Shown here one piece after another: positions 49,042 through 58,626 of a stretch of 64,000 bases of DNA. This DNA is from Bradyrhizobium hereditatis (GTDB taxonomy: Bacteria > Pseudomonadota > Alphaproteobacteria > Rhizobiales > Xanthobacteraceae), in the NCBI RefSeq assembly GCF_020329435.1, contig NZ_JAGKJK010000011.1, positions 1 through 64,000 of the forward strand. The letters are read 5' to 3'. The position numbers and the translations under genes are program-made. Every line of letters begins with the position of its first letter. Position 1 is the stretch's first letter. Below the pieces are notes generated by a model. The model was not told the DNA's origin and ran no database searches. It was given only the letters and a program-made list of their open reading frames with translations.

Positions 49042-50766
49042 TTATCGCATGAATGCGCCGGGCGGCATCTCGGCCGATCGTCCAACGCTACCCGGCGGAC
49101 GCGGCGCGCCCGGAGCAAACGGTCCACCACGCGGCGGTGCGGCCGCGGGAGGCGCGGGCGGCCGCGGCGCCGCACCGAAGCCGCCGAAGAAGTCGCGCAG
49201 CGACGGCCCGTTGTTTTGCGGCGGCCGAATCTGCATCGGCGGCGGCGGCAGTCTCCTCTGCTGTTGCTGCAGCGTTTGCTGCGGCGGCGGCAGCAGAAGC
49301 TGTTTCTGGGCGGGCGCAGCCGCGACCGCTCCGCTAGGCGAAGTGGCCGCAACCGGCGTATCGCCTCTGGCCGGCTCGCGGCCGATTTCCCGGCGAGGCC
49401 AGACGTAATCGTCGGCTCGGCCGGCAGGCGGCGCCAGCGCTTCACCCTTCACCAGCGTGCGCGCGGCGAGCGCGTCGACCGCCGCCGGGCGCGAGCCGGG
49501 ACCACCGAGCAGCTGATCGGTGCCGACCGAAGAGGCCACCAGCGGCATCACCGGTCCGGCCAAGGGGCGCGGCGCCGGCTGGCCGGGTGCGACATTGGCC
49601 TCTGGTGTCGTCGGCTCGATCGGCACGGCGATCGGTCCGGAGCGCGCTGCCAAGAGGCGCGTCACCTCGCGCTCGACATAATGCGCAAGCTTGCGCGCGC
49701 CGGGCTTGGTGAAGAAGACGCCATCGGCGGTGCGGAGTTGCCGGATCTGGCCTTCGAAATCGGGACCCTTCTGCAGGAAGCGGCCGGCTTCATCGACAAA
49801 GCCATCCCAGATATCGACATAGGTGATGCCGGCCTTGCCCGCGCCATCGCGATAGAGCGCATCGAGGAACAGCATGTCGGCTGTTCCCTTTTGCCCGCGG
49901 ATCGCCGGCAGGCCGACCCACAGCACCGGCACGCCCTTGGATTTCAGGATGCCGATCAGCTCTTCGATCTTCTTGGCATAGAGCTCGACCCAGCGCTCGT
50001 CGCGGAATTCGTAGAGCCCGCCGCCCGAACGTGCGTTCTTGTCCGGCGCGCCGCTCTGTGGCGCGTCGTCGGTCGCATCGTCAGGCGACAATTCGGCATC
50101 GGCAGGTTTGTCGTCGCGTTTGGCGGTATCAGTCGAACCTTCCGGCTTCGGCTTGGCGTCCGCCGGCTTGGTGGCGTCCGGCTTGCCGCGCGCGTCCTTC
50201 TTCTCTTCCTTCTTGTCGGTCTTCTTCTCGGTGGCCGCCTCGCGGATCGCCTGGCGGTCGTGGAGGCCGAGCATGACGACGATGGCGTCAGCCTTTTCGG
50301 TGGCGAGGATGCCCTTTGCGGCCGCGGCCCAATCGGCGGGCTCGCCGCGCGGCTGATACTTGATCAGGCCAGAGACGGTCTTGTGCTTGCGGATCACGCC
50401 CATGTCGGGCTGCTCAGAATAGGCGTCTTCCAGGCCGTAGCCGAGCCAGTCGGCCATGGCGTCGCCGAGCACCAGCACGTTACGCTCCGGCACCGTGTCG
50501 CGCTTGGCGGGCGCCGGTGCGCGGGAGAAATCCTGGCGCGGCGCCTGCTGTTGAGGCTGCTGCTGGAAGGGCGCAAAGAAATCGCCACCGAACCAGCCGC
50601 CGCCGCGTTGTGGCGCTTGCCGCGGCGCACCGCCGAATCCGCCGAAGTTGAAAAACTGCGCGGAAGCCGGTCCCGCGATCCCCACCAGAAGTGCGATCGC
50701 AACCGCCAGCGCCACCAGCGGGCCGGTCTCGGTGAACACGTGCAAGAAGGATTTTGGCTTTCGCAT
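49042..50766 (-). CDS. DUF459 family SGNH hydrolase-like exported protein
   Basis: A 574-residue protein. A TM or signal segment VALAVAIALLVGIAGPASA is at about 17-35. A Gln/Pro/Gly-rich linker follows, then the DUF459 (SGNH-like) domain (about 80-385): VLVLGDAMADWLGYGLEDAY (GDS-like block with Ala in place of Ser), VVMLGLHDRQAI, VLWVGLPAIRG, and YVDIWDGFVDE. A charged insert EKKTDKKEEKKDARG divides the domain. The last 190 residues are proline-rich. ATG 50766 (MRKPKSF) is used. It may modify envelope polysaccharide, but the GDA instead of GDS raises doubt about activity. Confidence 0.85.
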   Translation of the reverse strand: MRKPKSFLHVFTETGPLVALAVAIALLVGIAGPASAQFFNFGGFGGAPRQAPQRGGGWFGGDFFAPFQQQPQQQAPRQDFSRAPAPAKRDTVPERNVLVLGDAMADWLGYGLEDAYSEQPDMGVIRKHKTVSGLIKYQPRGEPADWAAAAKGILATEKADAIVVMLGLHDRQAIREAATEKKTDKKEEKKDARGKPDATKPADAKPKPEGSTDTAKRDDKPADAELSPDDATDDAPQSGAPDKNARSGGGLYEFRDERWVELYAKKIEELIGILKSKGVPVLWVGLPAIRGQKGTADMLFLDALYRDGAGKAGITYVDIWDGFVDEAGRFLQKGPDFEGQIRQLRTADGVFFTKPGARKLAHYVEREVTRLLAARSGPIAVPIEPTTPEANVAPGQPAPRPLAGPVMPLVASSVGTDQLLGGPGSRPAAVDALAARTLVKGEALAPPAGRADDYVWPRREIGREPARGDTPVAATSPSGAVAAAPAQKQLLLPPPQQTLQQQQRRLPPPPMQIRPPQNNGPSLRDFFGGFGAAPRPPAPPAAAPPRGGPFAPGAPRPPGSVGRSAEMPPGAFMR

Positions 50767-50895
50767 CCGGCTCGGTCGCAAAATGGATCGTGAAGCGTCA
50801 AATATAGTATTGGAATCGGACCACAAGCGGGCAGATTTTCCCCATAAACATAAGCCGGTGTTCCCGCCGGACCGTCAAGACTTCTGCCGAATCTT

Positions 50896-50924
50896 GGTTT
50901 TGGGGCTCCCTTCGGCCCCCAAAC
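50896..50924. terminator. Hairpin downstream of the lytic transglycosylase gene
   Basis: GTTTTGGGGC and GCCCCCAAAC pair around TCCCTTCG. It lies just after the minus-strand stop at 50933. The T-tract is weak. Confidence 0.55.
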
Positions 50925-50932
50925 GCGGGGTT

Positions 50933-52315
50933 TCACCGCCCTCTCAGGCGCTCCAGCACGTCCGCCGAGGCGAATCCGTCCGCCGGCGCGCCGATGGAGG
51001 CCTGGAAGCTGCGGAGCGCCTCCCGCGTCTGGCCGCCGAACTGGCCGTCCGGGGTGCCGCGGTAGAAGCCGCGCTGGGCTAGAAGCTGCTGCAGTTCCAG
51101 CCGCTCCGCCCGCGACAGCACCCGTTCCTGGCGCGGCCAGGGCTGCACGAAGGGCGGTCCGCCGCGCAGGCGGTCGGCAAAATGGCCGATCGCCAACGCA
51201 TACGCCTCCGCCGGGTTGTATTTCATGATCACCCGGAAATTCTGCAGCATCAGGAAGCCAGGTCCCTGCATGCCGGCAGGTGCCAGAAGGTAGGCCTTTT
51301 CGGCCGTATCGGGGAAAGGTTTGCCGTCGGCCCGGGTCAGGCCTTGGGCCTGCCACTGCGCGATCGTCATTGCCTTGGATTTGTCCGCCAGCATGAAATT
51401 GAAGCCCTGCGGCAGCACCACCTCGTATCCCCAACTCCGGCCGGTCTGCCAGCCGTCCTTCTTGAGGTTGTTGGCGGTGGAGGCGATCAGGTCGGCGGCG
51501 TTATCGACGACGTCGCGGCGGCCATCGCCATCTCCATCGACCGCATAGCGCTTGAAGGCGGTCGGCATGAACTGCGTCGGCCCGAACGCGCCCGCCCAGG
51601 AGCCGCGCATCTGTTCGGGACGCAGATCGCCGCGGTTAAGGATTTCCAGCGCGGTGAGGAACTCGTCCTTGAAATAGGCCTGTCGGCGGCCGATGCAGGC
51701 GAGCGTCGCCGTCGAATTCACCACGCTGCGGTCGCCGATCTGGGTCGAGTAGTTGGATTCGATGCCCCAGATCGAAGCGACGACGTAGCGATCGACGCCA
51801 TAGCTTCTCTCCACCGCATCGAATTGCGGTTTGTATTTCGCAAGGATCTCGCGCCCCTTGGCGAGGCGGTTGTCGTTCACGAGAATGTCGAGATAGTCCC
51901 AGATCGCCTTGGTGAATTCGGGCTGCGAATCCATCAGGTCCATGATGCGCAAATCAGGCTCGAGGCCTGCGGTGAAGCGCTGGAAATTTTCTTGGTTGAT
52001 GTTGCGCCGTGCGGCATCAGGCCACATCGAGGCGACGCAATTTTGAAAATTCTCTGCCGCCTGCCGGATCGCACTCGCGGTCATCAGGGGATGGCCGGAA
52101 GCGCCGTCCTCGCCGCTCCACGGCGGCGGAGCGCCGTTCGGGCCCGGCGCTGCCTGCGGCGCAGGAGTGGCCTTCGGACCCGAGAAGATGTTGCCCAAAA
52201 AGTTCGAAATCCCGTCGCTGCCGGCCGATTGAGCATAGGACGGGGTGACGAAAGTTGCCGGACAGGAACACAACAGCGCGGCCGCGATTAAGATCGCGCC
52301 GGTTCGATTACTCAT
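50933..52315 (-). CDS. Lytic murein transglycosylase (MltB/SLT_2) with peptidoglycan-binding domain
   Basis: A 460-residue periplasmic enzyme. A signal sequence (TGAILIAAALLCSCPATFV) is followed by the SLT_2 domain (about 90-375) with the catalytic Glu in SIWGIESNYSTQIGD. GSWAGAFGPTQFMPTAFKRY and the DGDGDGRRD loop are also there. A C-terminal PG_binding_1 domain (about 395-455) has LQQLLAQRGFYRGTPDGQFG. It cleaves glycan strands with 1,6-anhydro product formation. ATG 52315 is used; ATG 52336 is possible. Confidence 0.95.
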   Translation of the reverse strand: MSNRTGAILIAAALLCSCPATFVTPSYAQSAGSDGISNFLGNIFSGPKATPAPQAAPGPNGAPPPWSGEDGASGHPLMTASAIRQAAENFQNCVASMWPDAARRNINQENFQRFTAGLEPDLRIMDLMDSQPEFTKAIWDYLDILVNDNRLAKGREILAKYKPQFDAVERSYGVDRYVVASIWGIESNYSTQIGDRSVVNSTATLACIGRRQAYFKDEFLTALEILNRGDLRPEQMRGSWAGAFGPTQFMPTAFKRYAVDGDGDGRRDVVDNAADLIASTANNLKKDGWQTGRSWGYEVVLPQGFNFMLADKSKAMTIAQWQAQGLTRADGKPFPDTAEKAYLLAPAGMQGPGFLMLQNFRVIMKYNPAEAYALAIGHFADRLRGGPPFVQPWPRQERVLSRAERLELQQLLAQRGFYRGTPDGQFGGQTREALRSFQASIGAPADGFASADVLERLRGR

Positions 52316-52541
52316 CGCTCGTTCAGCTACGCCCATGCAGTGTCCGTCCGTCGTAACCAACCCAGTGCCAGAAGTCCCTGCCACGGTTTCCAATAGCTTA
52401 ACAGTGGGCATTTTGTTGTCGCGCCGCCCGCGCGCAAGGGAGGTGAATGGTCACCATACATCCGCCTTTGTTCGGGGCTGCAAACCGGCTATCAACGTGC
52501 TTTCAAAGCACTTTCCTCATTTCTAAGGCTCCCGATATCCC

Positions 52542-53420
52542 ATGAAAATCCGTAAAGCCGTTTTTCCGGTCGCCGGCCTAGGCACCCGCGTCCTGCCCGC
52601 CACCAAGGCGATGCCCAAGGAGATGCTGACCATCGTCGACAAGCCGCTGATCCAGTATGTGGTCGACGAAGCCAAGGAGGCCGGGATCGAGCATTTCGTC
52701 TTCGTTACCGGTCGCAACAAGGGCGTGATCGAGGACCATTTCGACCGCATGTTCGAGCTCGACACCACGCTGGCTCAGCGCGGCAAGAAGGCCGAGCAGG
52801 ACATTCTGGCGCGCGACCAGCCTGAAGCCGGCGCCATGAGCTTCACCCGCCAGCAGGCGCCGCTCGGCCTCGGACATGCGGTCTGGTGCGCGCGCCACAT
52901 CGTCGGCGACGAGCCGTTCGCGGTGGTGCTGCCGGATGAACTGGTGCTGAACACGCCGGGCTGCCTGAAGCAGATGATCGAGGCAGCAGCCACGCTCGGC
53001 GCCAAGTCCAATCTGCTTGCGGTCGAAGCGGTGCCTGACGATCTCACCCACCAATACGGCATTTGCGGCGTCGGCAAGCGCCTCGCCAGCAACATGTTCG
53101 AGGTCGACGGCATGGTCGAGAAACCGCCGAAGGGTACGGCGCCGTCAAACCTCTCGATCACCGGGCGCTATATCCTGCAGCCGGAAATCTTCAAGATCCT
53201 GGAAAAGCAGGAGCGCGGTGCGGGCAACGAGATTCAGCTCACCGACGCGATGAAAACCCTCGCCAAGACGCAGAAATTCTATGGCGTGGAGTTCGCGGGC
53301 GAGCGGCACGATTGCGGCTCGAAGTCAGGCTTCCTGCGCGCCAACATTGCCTACGGCATGGCTCGCGACGAACTGCGCGACAGCCTGCGGGCGGAGATGA
53401 AGAAGTATCTGGCGAAGTGA
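52542..53420 (+). CDS. galU: UTP-glucose-1-phosphate uridylyltransferase
   Basis: A 292-residue enzyme making UDP-glucose for exopolysaccharide, LPS and glucans. It carries the nucleotidyltransferase signature AGLGTRVLPATKAMPKEML (about 11-29), IVDKPLIQYVVDEA, and LGLGHAVWCAR. FVEKPP-like MVEKPPKGTAPSN and the HDCGSKSGFL segment complete the family. ATG 52542 starts MKIRKAVFPV. It is a single gene followed by a family 1 repeat. Confidence 0.97.
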   Translation: MKIRKAVFPVAGLGTRVLPATKAMPKEMLTIVDKPLIQYVVDEAKEAGIEHFVFVTGRNKGVIEDHFDRMFELDTTLAQRGKKAEQDILARDQPEAGAMSFTRQQAPLGLGHAVWCARHIVGDEPFAVVLPDELVLNTPGCLKQMIEAAATLGAKSNLLAVEAVPDDLTHQYGICGVGKRLASNMFEVDGMVEKPPKGTAPSNLSITGRYILQPEIFKILEKQERGAGNEIQLTDAMKTLAKTQKFYGVEFAGERHDCGSKSGFLRANIAYGMARDELRDSLRAEMKKYLAK

Positions 53421-53449
53421 GGAGAGGGGCGCATTCCGCGTTCCTCAGC

Positions 53450-53547
53450 TGTCATCATCCGCGAAAGCGGATGATCCAGTACTCCACGGCGTTGATGCTC
53501 GATCCGAAGCGGTCCGACGTACTGGATGCCCGCCTTCGGGCATGACG
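53450..53547. repeat. Dispersed palindromic repeat, family 1
   Basis: Begins TGTCATCATCCGCG and ends CGGGCATGACG, with GATCCAGTACTCCA and CGACGTACTGGATGCC blocks as in the copy at 55491-55593. Confidence 0.85.
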
Positions 53548-53557
53548 ACACTGATTC

Positions 53558-55068
53558 CTAAGCCACCAGCGCGAGCTGCGGGATTGCGGCGACCACCGAC
53601 TGGTTGCGGCCGTTGGCTTTGGCGGCGTAGAGCGCCTTGTCGGCGGCTTCGATGAGGTCGGACCAATTTAGCGACGCAGACGGCGTTATGCTGGCCACGC
53701 CGATGCTAACGGTCGTCACGCCCGGATCTTCCGACCACTGCTCGACTTTCAGGCGGATGGTCTCGGCAACAGCGAAGGCTTCGATCGCCGAGAGGCCCGG
53801 CAGCAGCACCGCGAACTCCTCGCCGCCGTAGCGTGCCGAACAATCGCCGGCCCGCCGCACCGCGTCCGAAATGCAGATCGCGATGCCGACCAGCACCTGA
53901 TCGCCGGCCTGATGCCCGAACGTGTCGTTGTAGGATTTGAAATGATCGGCATCGATCATCAGCACCGCGACCGGCGTCTTGTTGCGCGCCGCCCGCCGCC
54001 ATTCGGCGTCGATCTCGATATCAAACTTGCGCCGGTTCTTCAGCCCGGTGAGCGAATCGGTGGTAGCCAGCTCTTCGAGCTTGTCCTCGGCCTCGGCGCG
54101 GCGGCCGATCTCGCGCGCGAGGAACAGCGTGGTGCCGACCACGAACAGGATCAGCACCAGCATAATGGCTCCGATCCGCAGCACTTCGCGGTGCCAAAGC
54201 TTCAGGATGCTGTCTAGCGGCTTGCCGACCACGACAAAGAACAAGTTCGTGCTGCCGCTCCTGACGTAAAGCCGCGGTGTCGGATCGACGGGCCCGACGC
54301 CGGCATAGGAGCCGCCGGATTCCACTTTGGCCGCTGGGCCAGATTCTTTCCGATGATGTCGAGGTCGAACGGTTTGCGCATGATGATCGTTCGATCCTGA
54401 CGCAATACCGTGATCGTATCGCCGGGATCGAGCGTGAGCCGGCCGAACAGTTCATGGAAATAGCTGAAACGGATCGAGCCCACCACAACGCCGAGGAAGC
54501 CGCCGTCGGAGTCATTGATGCGCCGGCTGAGCACGATCGAATAGGCGCTGCGGCGCAGCATCGGGCGGCTCATATAGAGGCCGACATCAGGACTGGCGCG
54601 ATGGACCTGAAAGTACTCCTCGTCGCTGCGATCCTCCGGTGCCGGATCGAGACTTGAGGCGTCGTGCGTCAGCTTGCCCTCCGTGTCGAACACCTGGATC
54701 ACGCCAAAATGTTTGGCGGTGGCGGCATGATCGAACAGGATCAGGTGCTGGATCTCCTTGCTGACGCCCTTGACTTCCGGCAACACCAGATTGCTGGCGA
54801 CGGCGCGCAGCGACAGATCGTAGAGCTCGATATTGCGGCTGATATCTGCGTCGATGCCAGCTGCGAGATTCTCCAGCGTCTGGCGTGCGAGCTCTTCCTC
54901 GCCGCGGCGCATGTCGAGCATGACGCTGGTGCAAATCGCGGAGAAGCCGATCACGGTTGCGATCGAGGATGCAATCAAGAGCTTCACGGACAAGCGCCAG
55001 GGCCGGCGGCCGGAGACTTTCCTGAACCAACCCTTTCCGGCCACGTCGCTTTGCCGTCCGAATAGCAT
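53558..55068 (-). pseudogene. Membrane diguanylate cyclase (GGDEF) split by a frameshift
   Basis: Two overlapping frames make one protein. The 5' part (55068 down to about 54335) has TM1 LLIASSIATVIGFSAICTSVML and a Cache/CHASE-like sensor region. The 3' part (to 53558) has TM2 IGAIMLVLILFVVGTTLFLA and a complete GGDEF domain with the intact motif RYGGEEFAVLLPG, MIDADHFKSYND and the KALYAAKANGRN end. Restoring one base near 54335 (CAGCGGCC to CAGGCGGCC) gives NLAQAAKVESGG and joins the frames. It is either a recent inactivation or a sequencing error; the rest is intact, so it decayed recently if real. Confidence 0.85.
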
Positions 55069-55200
55069 CGTCTGCTCCAGGCCATCCGGTATGCGCCGTA
55101 TAAATTGTTGCGGCCTTAAGCGGCGAGCGGGTTATGATAAAGAGTTAACGGCTGGTTGCCGGCGCCGACGGTTTTGTGCAAATCACCATCGAGGACCCGC

Positions 55201-55458
55201 GTGAACGTTTACGACCCGTTACGGGACTATCTGAAGGCGCAAACGCGTTCCGAATTCGTGCTGAGTTTTGAGGAGATCGAGGAGATCATCGACGCCGCGC
55301 TGCCGCGTGCGGCCCAGCGTGCGTCGTGGTGGGACAGCCTGCGCAGCCCGCAGGAAAAGATGCCGCAGCGCGAGGCGTGCCTCGAAGGAGGCTACATCGC
55401 CACGCGCCAGGCCGATGGCAAAAGCGTCAAGTTCAAGCGGATGCCGGCGAGGCGGTGA
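55201..55458 (+). CDS. DUF7662 domain-containing small protein
   Basis: An 85-residue protein starting at GTG 55201 (VNVYDPLRDYL). The pattern YDPLRDYLKAQTRSEFVLSF, FEEIEEIIDAALPRAAQ and ASWWDS is that of DUF7662, a small family also found joined to restriction or DNA-binding contexts. The WW and C-terminal ATRQADGKSVKFKR pieces are typical. The function is unknown. It is between the frameshifted cyclase and a palindromic repeat. Confidence 0.8.
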   Translation: MNVYDPLRDYLKAQTRSEFVLSFEEIEEIIDAALPRAAQRASWWDSLRSPQEKMPQREACLEGGYIATRQADGKSVKFKRMPARR

Positions 55459-55490
55459 TGTGGCAAGGACTTCGGCTGCTATCCCGCGGC

Positions 55491-55593
55491 TGTCATCGCC
55501 CGCGCAGGCGGGCGATCCAGTATTCCAGAGACGCTGGCGCTGGAATCGAGAGGCCGCGGCGTACTGGATACCCCGCCTTCGCGGGGTATGACG
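55491..55593. repeat. Dispersed palindromic repeat, family 1
   Basis: Begins TGTCATCGCCCGCGCAGG and ends GCGGGGTATGACG, with GATCCAGTATTCCAGAGA and CCGCGGCGTACTGGATAC inside. It is the best-preserved copy in the window. Confidence 0.85.
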
Positions 55594-55629
55594 ATGGCCC
55601 AGGAGCAGCGCGTTTTGCTGACGACACTA

Positions 55630-58506
55630 TCAGCTCGCCGCTTCAAGCCGCTCTTCGGTGAGTAGCCGCATCGCGGCGTCGGCATCCATCGGTTCGCCGA
55701 AGGCGAAGCCTTGAGCGTATTCGCAACCGAGCTGATATAGCTCCACTGCATCTGAATCCGTCTCTGCGCCTTCCGCCACGACGTCCATGCCGAGATCGTG
55801 CGCCAGCGCGATGATCGATTTGAGGATCACCGGGCGGGTGCCGCGGCTGGTTGTGCGCACGAATGACTGGTCGATCTTGATGGTATCGAACGGGAAGCGC
55901 TGCAGATAGGCCAGCGAGGAATGGCCAGTGCCGAAATCGTCGAGCGACAGCCCGGTGCCGAGCTCGCGGATGCGCGTCAGCATCTGCGCGGCATGCTCGG
56001 GATTCTCCATGACGAGCGATTCCGTCAGCTCCAGTTTCAGCGTGCCGCGCGCCACCGATGAGCGCGACAGCACGGTGCGGATGTCGTGGATCAGGTCGTG
56101 CCGCAGCAATTGCCGCGAGGAGACGTTGACGGAGGCGAAGATCGGTTCGCGCGAGCGCATTGCACGTTGCCACACCGAAAGCTGCCGCGCGGTCTGGTCC
56201 AGCACGAACATGCCGAGATCGACGATCAGGCCGATTTCCTCGGCAATCGTGATGAATTCCGACGGTGACATCCGGCCGAGTTTGGGATGATCCCAGCGCG
56301 CCAAGGCCTCGAAGCCCGCGATCGAGCGATCTTCCAGCCGCACGATCGGCTGATAAAGAATCGTGATTTCCTGGCGCTCGATGGCGCGGCGCAGCTCGCT
56401 TTCCAGCGTCAGGCGGTCGGTCTTGCGCGCGCGCATCGCCGGCTTGTAGACGTCGATGCGGTCGCCGCCGATGCGCTTGGAATGATACATCGCAAGCTCG
56501 GCGTCCTTGATGATATCGTTGGAGAGCTGCGTCTGCGGATCGGAGAGCGCAAGGCCGATGGAGGCCGTCAGGAATATCTCGCGGTCGTTGAATGCAATCG
56601 GCGCGCGGATCGTCTTGCGGATGGTCTCGGCGAAATTAGTGATGCGCGCCGGATCCTGCTCCGACAACAGGATCAGGCCGAACTGGTCGCCGGCCAGCCG
56701 CGCCAGCGTGTCCTGCGGTTTGAGGATGCGCGTCAGCCGCCGCGCCAGCGTCAGCAGAATCGAGTCGCCGACCGCGATGCCGACGGAGTCGTTGACCTGC
56801 TTGAAGCGGTCGAGATCGATCACCATCAGCGTGGGACGAAGGTTCGGCACGCTCTTGGCGAAATTGGCCACCGCGCCGAGGCGGTCCATGAACAGTTTGC
56901 GGTTTGGCAGGCCGGTGAGGTTATCGTGCACGGAGTCGTGCAGCATGCGCTCTTCGGCGTTCTTGAACTCGGTGACGTCAGTGAGCGTCCCGACGACTCG
57001 CGACACTTCGCCGTCGGAACCGACCACCGGACGCGCCTTCAGCGCGAACCACATGAAGTGGCCGTCGGGGGTGCGCAGGCGAAAATCCTGCACAAGCCGG
57101 CCGCGGCGCTGGTCGAGCACGCTGTCTAGCGCGGCGCGGAAGCGATCCTGGTCGAGCGGATGCAGCACTTCGAGCCATTTGGCAGCGGGACCCTCCAGCG
57201 TGCCACGCTTTAGCCCCAGCAGGCTTTCGGTCTCCGGGCTGGTGAAAACCTTGTCGGCGGAGACGTCCCAGTCCCAGATCAGATCGCCCGAGCCGGTCAG
57301 CGCCAGCGCGCGTCGCTCGACGTCGGAGACGATGCCGGTGGTGGCTCCGCCGCCGGCGAAAGCGTGCTGCATGACCGTAAATCCGATCAGCATCACGATC
57401 AGCACGAGGCCGCCGAGCAGCGCGGGGCCTACGATGTCGTTGGTGACGCTTCCCGCCACCGTCATTCCGGCGGCGATCACCCAGACCACCAGCAGGAACC
57501 AGGTCGGGATCAGCAGCACCGCGCGGTCGAAGCCATGCGTCGAGAGATAGACGATCAGCGCGAAGCCGGCGAAGGCGATCAGCACCAGCGAGATGCGCGC
57601 AATGCCGGAGGCAACCGCGGGATCGAACAGCGCCAGCGCCACCAGTGAGCCGAGGAAAGCGAGCCAACCGACGGTGATGTGGGAATAGCGTACATGCCAG
57701 CGGCTGAGGTTGAGATAAGCGAACAGGAACACCAGCAGCGTCGCCGCAAGGATCGCTTCGCCCGCCGCGCGCCAGACGCGCTCGGCGTTGTTCGACATGT
57801 CGAGCACCTTGCCCCAGAAACCGAAATCGACGCCGATATAGACCAGCACCGCCCAGGCCAGTGCGGCGGCCGCCGGGAACATGATGCTGCCCTTCACCAC
57901 GAACAGGATCGTTAGCACCAACGCCAAAAGGCCGGAGATGCCGATCACGATGCCCTGGTAGAGGGTGAACGAGTTGACCTTGTCCTTGTAGGCGTCCGGT
58001 TCCCACAGATAGAGCTGCGGAAGTTTATCGGTGCGCAGTTCCGCCACGAATGTGATGACGGCACCGGGATCAAGCGTGATGCGGAAGATGTCGGCGGTCG
58101 CGCTTTCCTGTCGCTCGGGGCGATCTCCGGTCGACGGCGTGATCGTTGCGATGCGCGACAGGCCGAGATCGGGCCACAGCAGGCCTGATGACACGATGCG
58201 ATAATGCGGGGCGACAATCAGACGGTCGAGCTGGTCATCGGTATTGTTGGCCAGCGCGAACACCACCCAGTTCTGCCCGCCTTCGCGGGCGCGGACTTCG
58301 ATGCGGCGGACGATGCCGTCGGTTCCGGGCGCGGTCGAAACCTGGATGCGATCAGTTTCGCTGCGTTGATGATCGAGGACTGCGGTGAGATCGATCGCGG
58401 GCGCGTCGCTGCGGACGCTGACAGCGTCAATGGCGTGCGCCGAAGGCGCCGCCGCAACAATCATGAGGCCCAGCGCAAGTAGCGCCAGGCACCTGATCAG
58501 ACGCAA
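55630..58506 (-). CDS. 7TM sensor with PAS, degenerate GGDEF and EAL domains
   Basis: A 958-residue c-di-GMP protein. A signal sequence (1-25) and 7TMR-DISMED2-like periplasmic domain (to about 185) are followed by seven helices (about 185-385), PAS (about 395-525), GGDEF (about 535-695) and EAL (about 705-950). The GGDEF motif is replaced by AGDQF (RLAGDQFGLIL), so cyclase activity is unlikely. The EAL domain keeps EALARW, the NVSSRQL, ELTES, DDFGTGHSS and KIDQSFV signatures, so it probably hydrolyses c-di-GMP. The GGDEF remnant may bind GTP as a regulatory site (known for such proteins). Confidence 0.93.
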   Translation of the reverse strand: MRLIRCLALLALGLMIVAAAPSAHAIDAVSVRSDAPAIDLTAVLDHQRSETDRIQVSTAPGTDGIVRRIEVRAREGGQNWVVFALANNTDDQLDRLIVAPHYRIVSSGLLWPDLGLSRIATITPSTGDRPERQESATADIFRITLDPGAVITFVAELRTDKLPQLYLWEPDAYKDKVNSFTLYQGIVIGISGLLALVLTILFVVKGSIMFPAAAALAWAVLVYIGVDFGFWGKVLDMSNNAERVWRAAGEAILAATLLVFLFAYLNLSRWHVRYSHITVGWLAFLGSLVALALFDPAVASGIARISLVLIAFAGFALIVYLSTHGFDRAVLLIPTWFLLVVWVIAAGMTVAGSVTNDIVGPALLGGLVLIVMLIGFTVMQHAFAGGGATTGIVSDVERRALALTGSGDLIWDWDVSADKVFTSPETESLLGLKRGTLEGPAAKWLEVLHPLDQDRFRAALDSVLDQRRGRLVQDFRLRTPDGHFMWFALKARPVVGSDGEVSRVVGTLTDVTEFKNAEERMLHDSVHDNLTGLPNRKLFMDRLGAVANFAKSVPNLRPTLMVIDLDRFKQVNDSVGIAVGDSILLTLARRLTRILKPQDTLARLAGDQFGLILLSEQDPARITNFAETIRKTIRAPIAFNDREIFLTASIGLALSDPQTQLSNDIIKDAELAMYHSKRIGGDRIDVYKPAMRARKTDRLTLESELRRAIERQEITILYQPIVRLEDRSIAGFEALARWDHPKLGRMSPSEFITIAEEIGLIVDLGMFVLDQTARQLSVWQRAMRSREPIFASVNVSSRQLLRHDLIHDIRTVLSRSSVARGTLKLELTESLVMENPEHAAQMLTRIRELGTGLSLDDFGTGHSSLAYLQRFPFDTIKIDQSFVRTTSRGTRPVILKSIIALAHDLGMDVVAEGAETDSDAVELYQLGCEYAQGFAFGEPMDADAAMRLLTEERLEAAS

Positions 58507-58626
58507 TGTCAGTACTCCGCGACCAGCGATTCTCCCGGCCCAGCGAACGGGTCGGCGTAGCGGCGATAAATGACATGAAAGCGAAGCAAATCAAAGGGTT
58601 TCCACCCACGCTTCGCCGGGCGATCG

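Noticed and set aside
48967..50793. 608-residue plus-strand open frame
   Set aside because: Antisense to the DUF459 gene, which has a signal sequence and domain motifs. The plus frame is Arg-rich without motifs.
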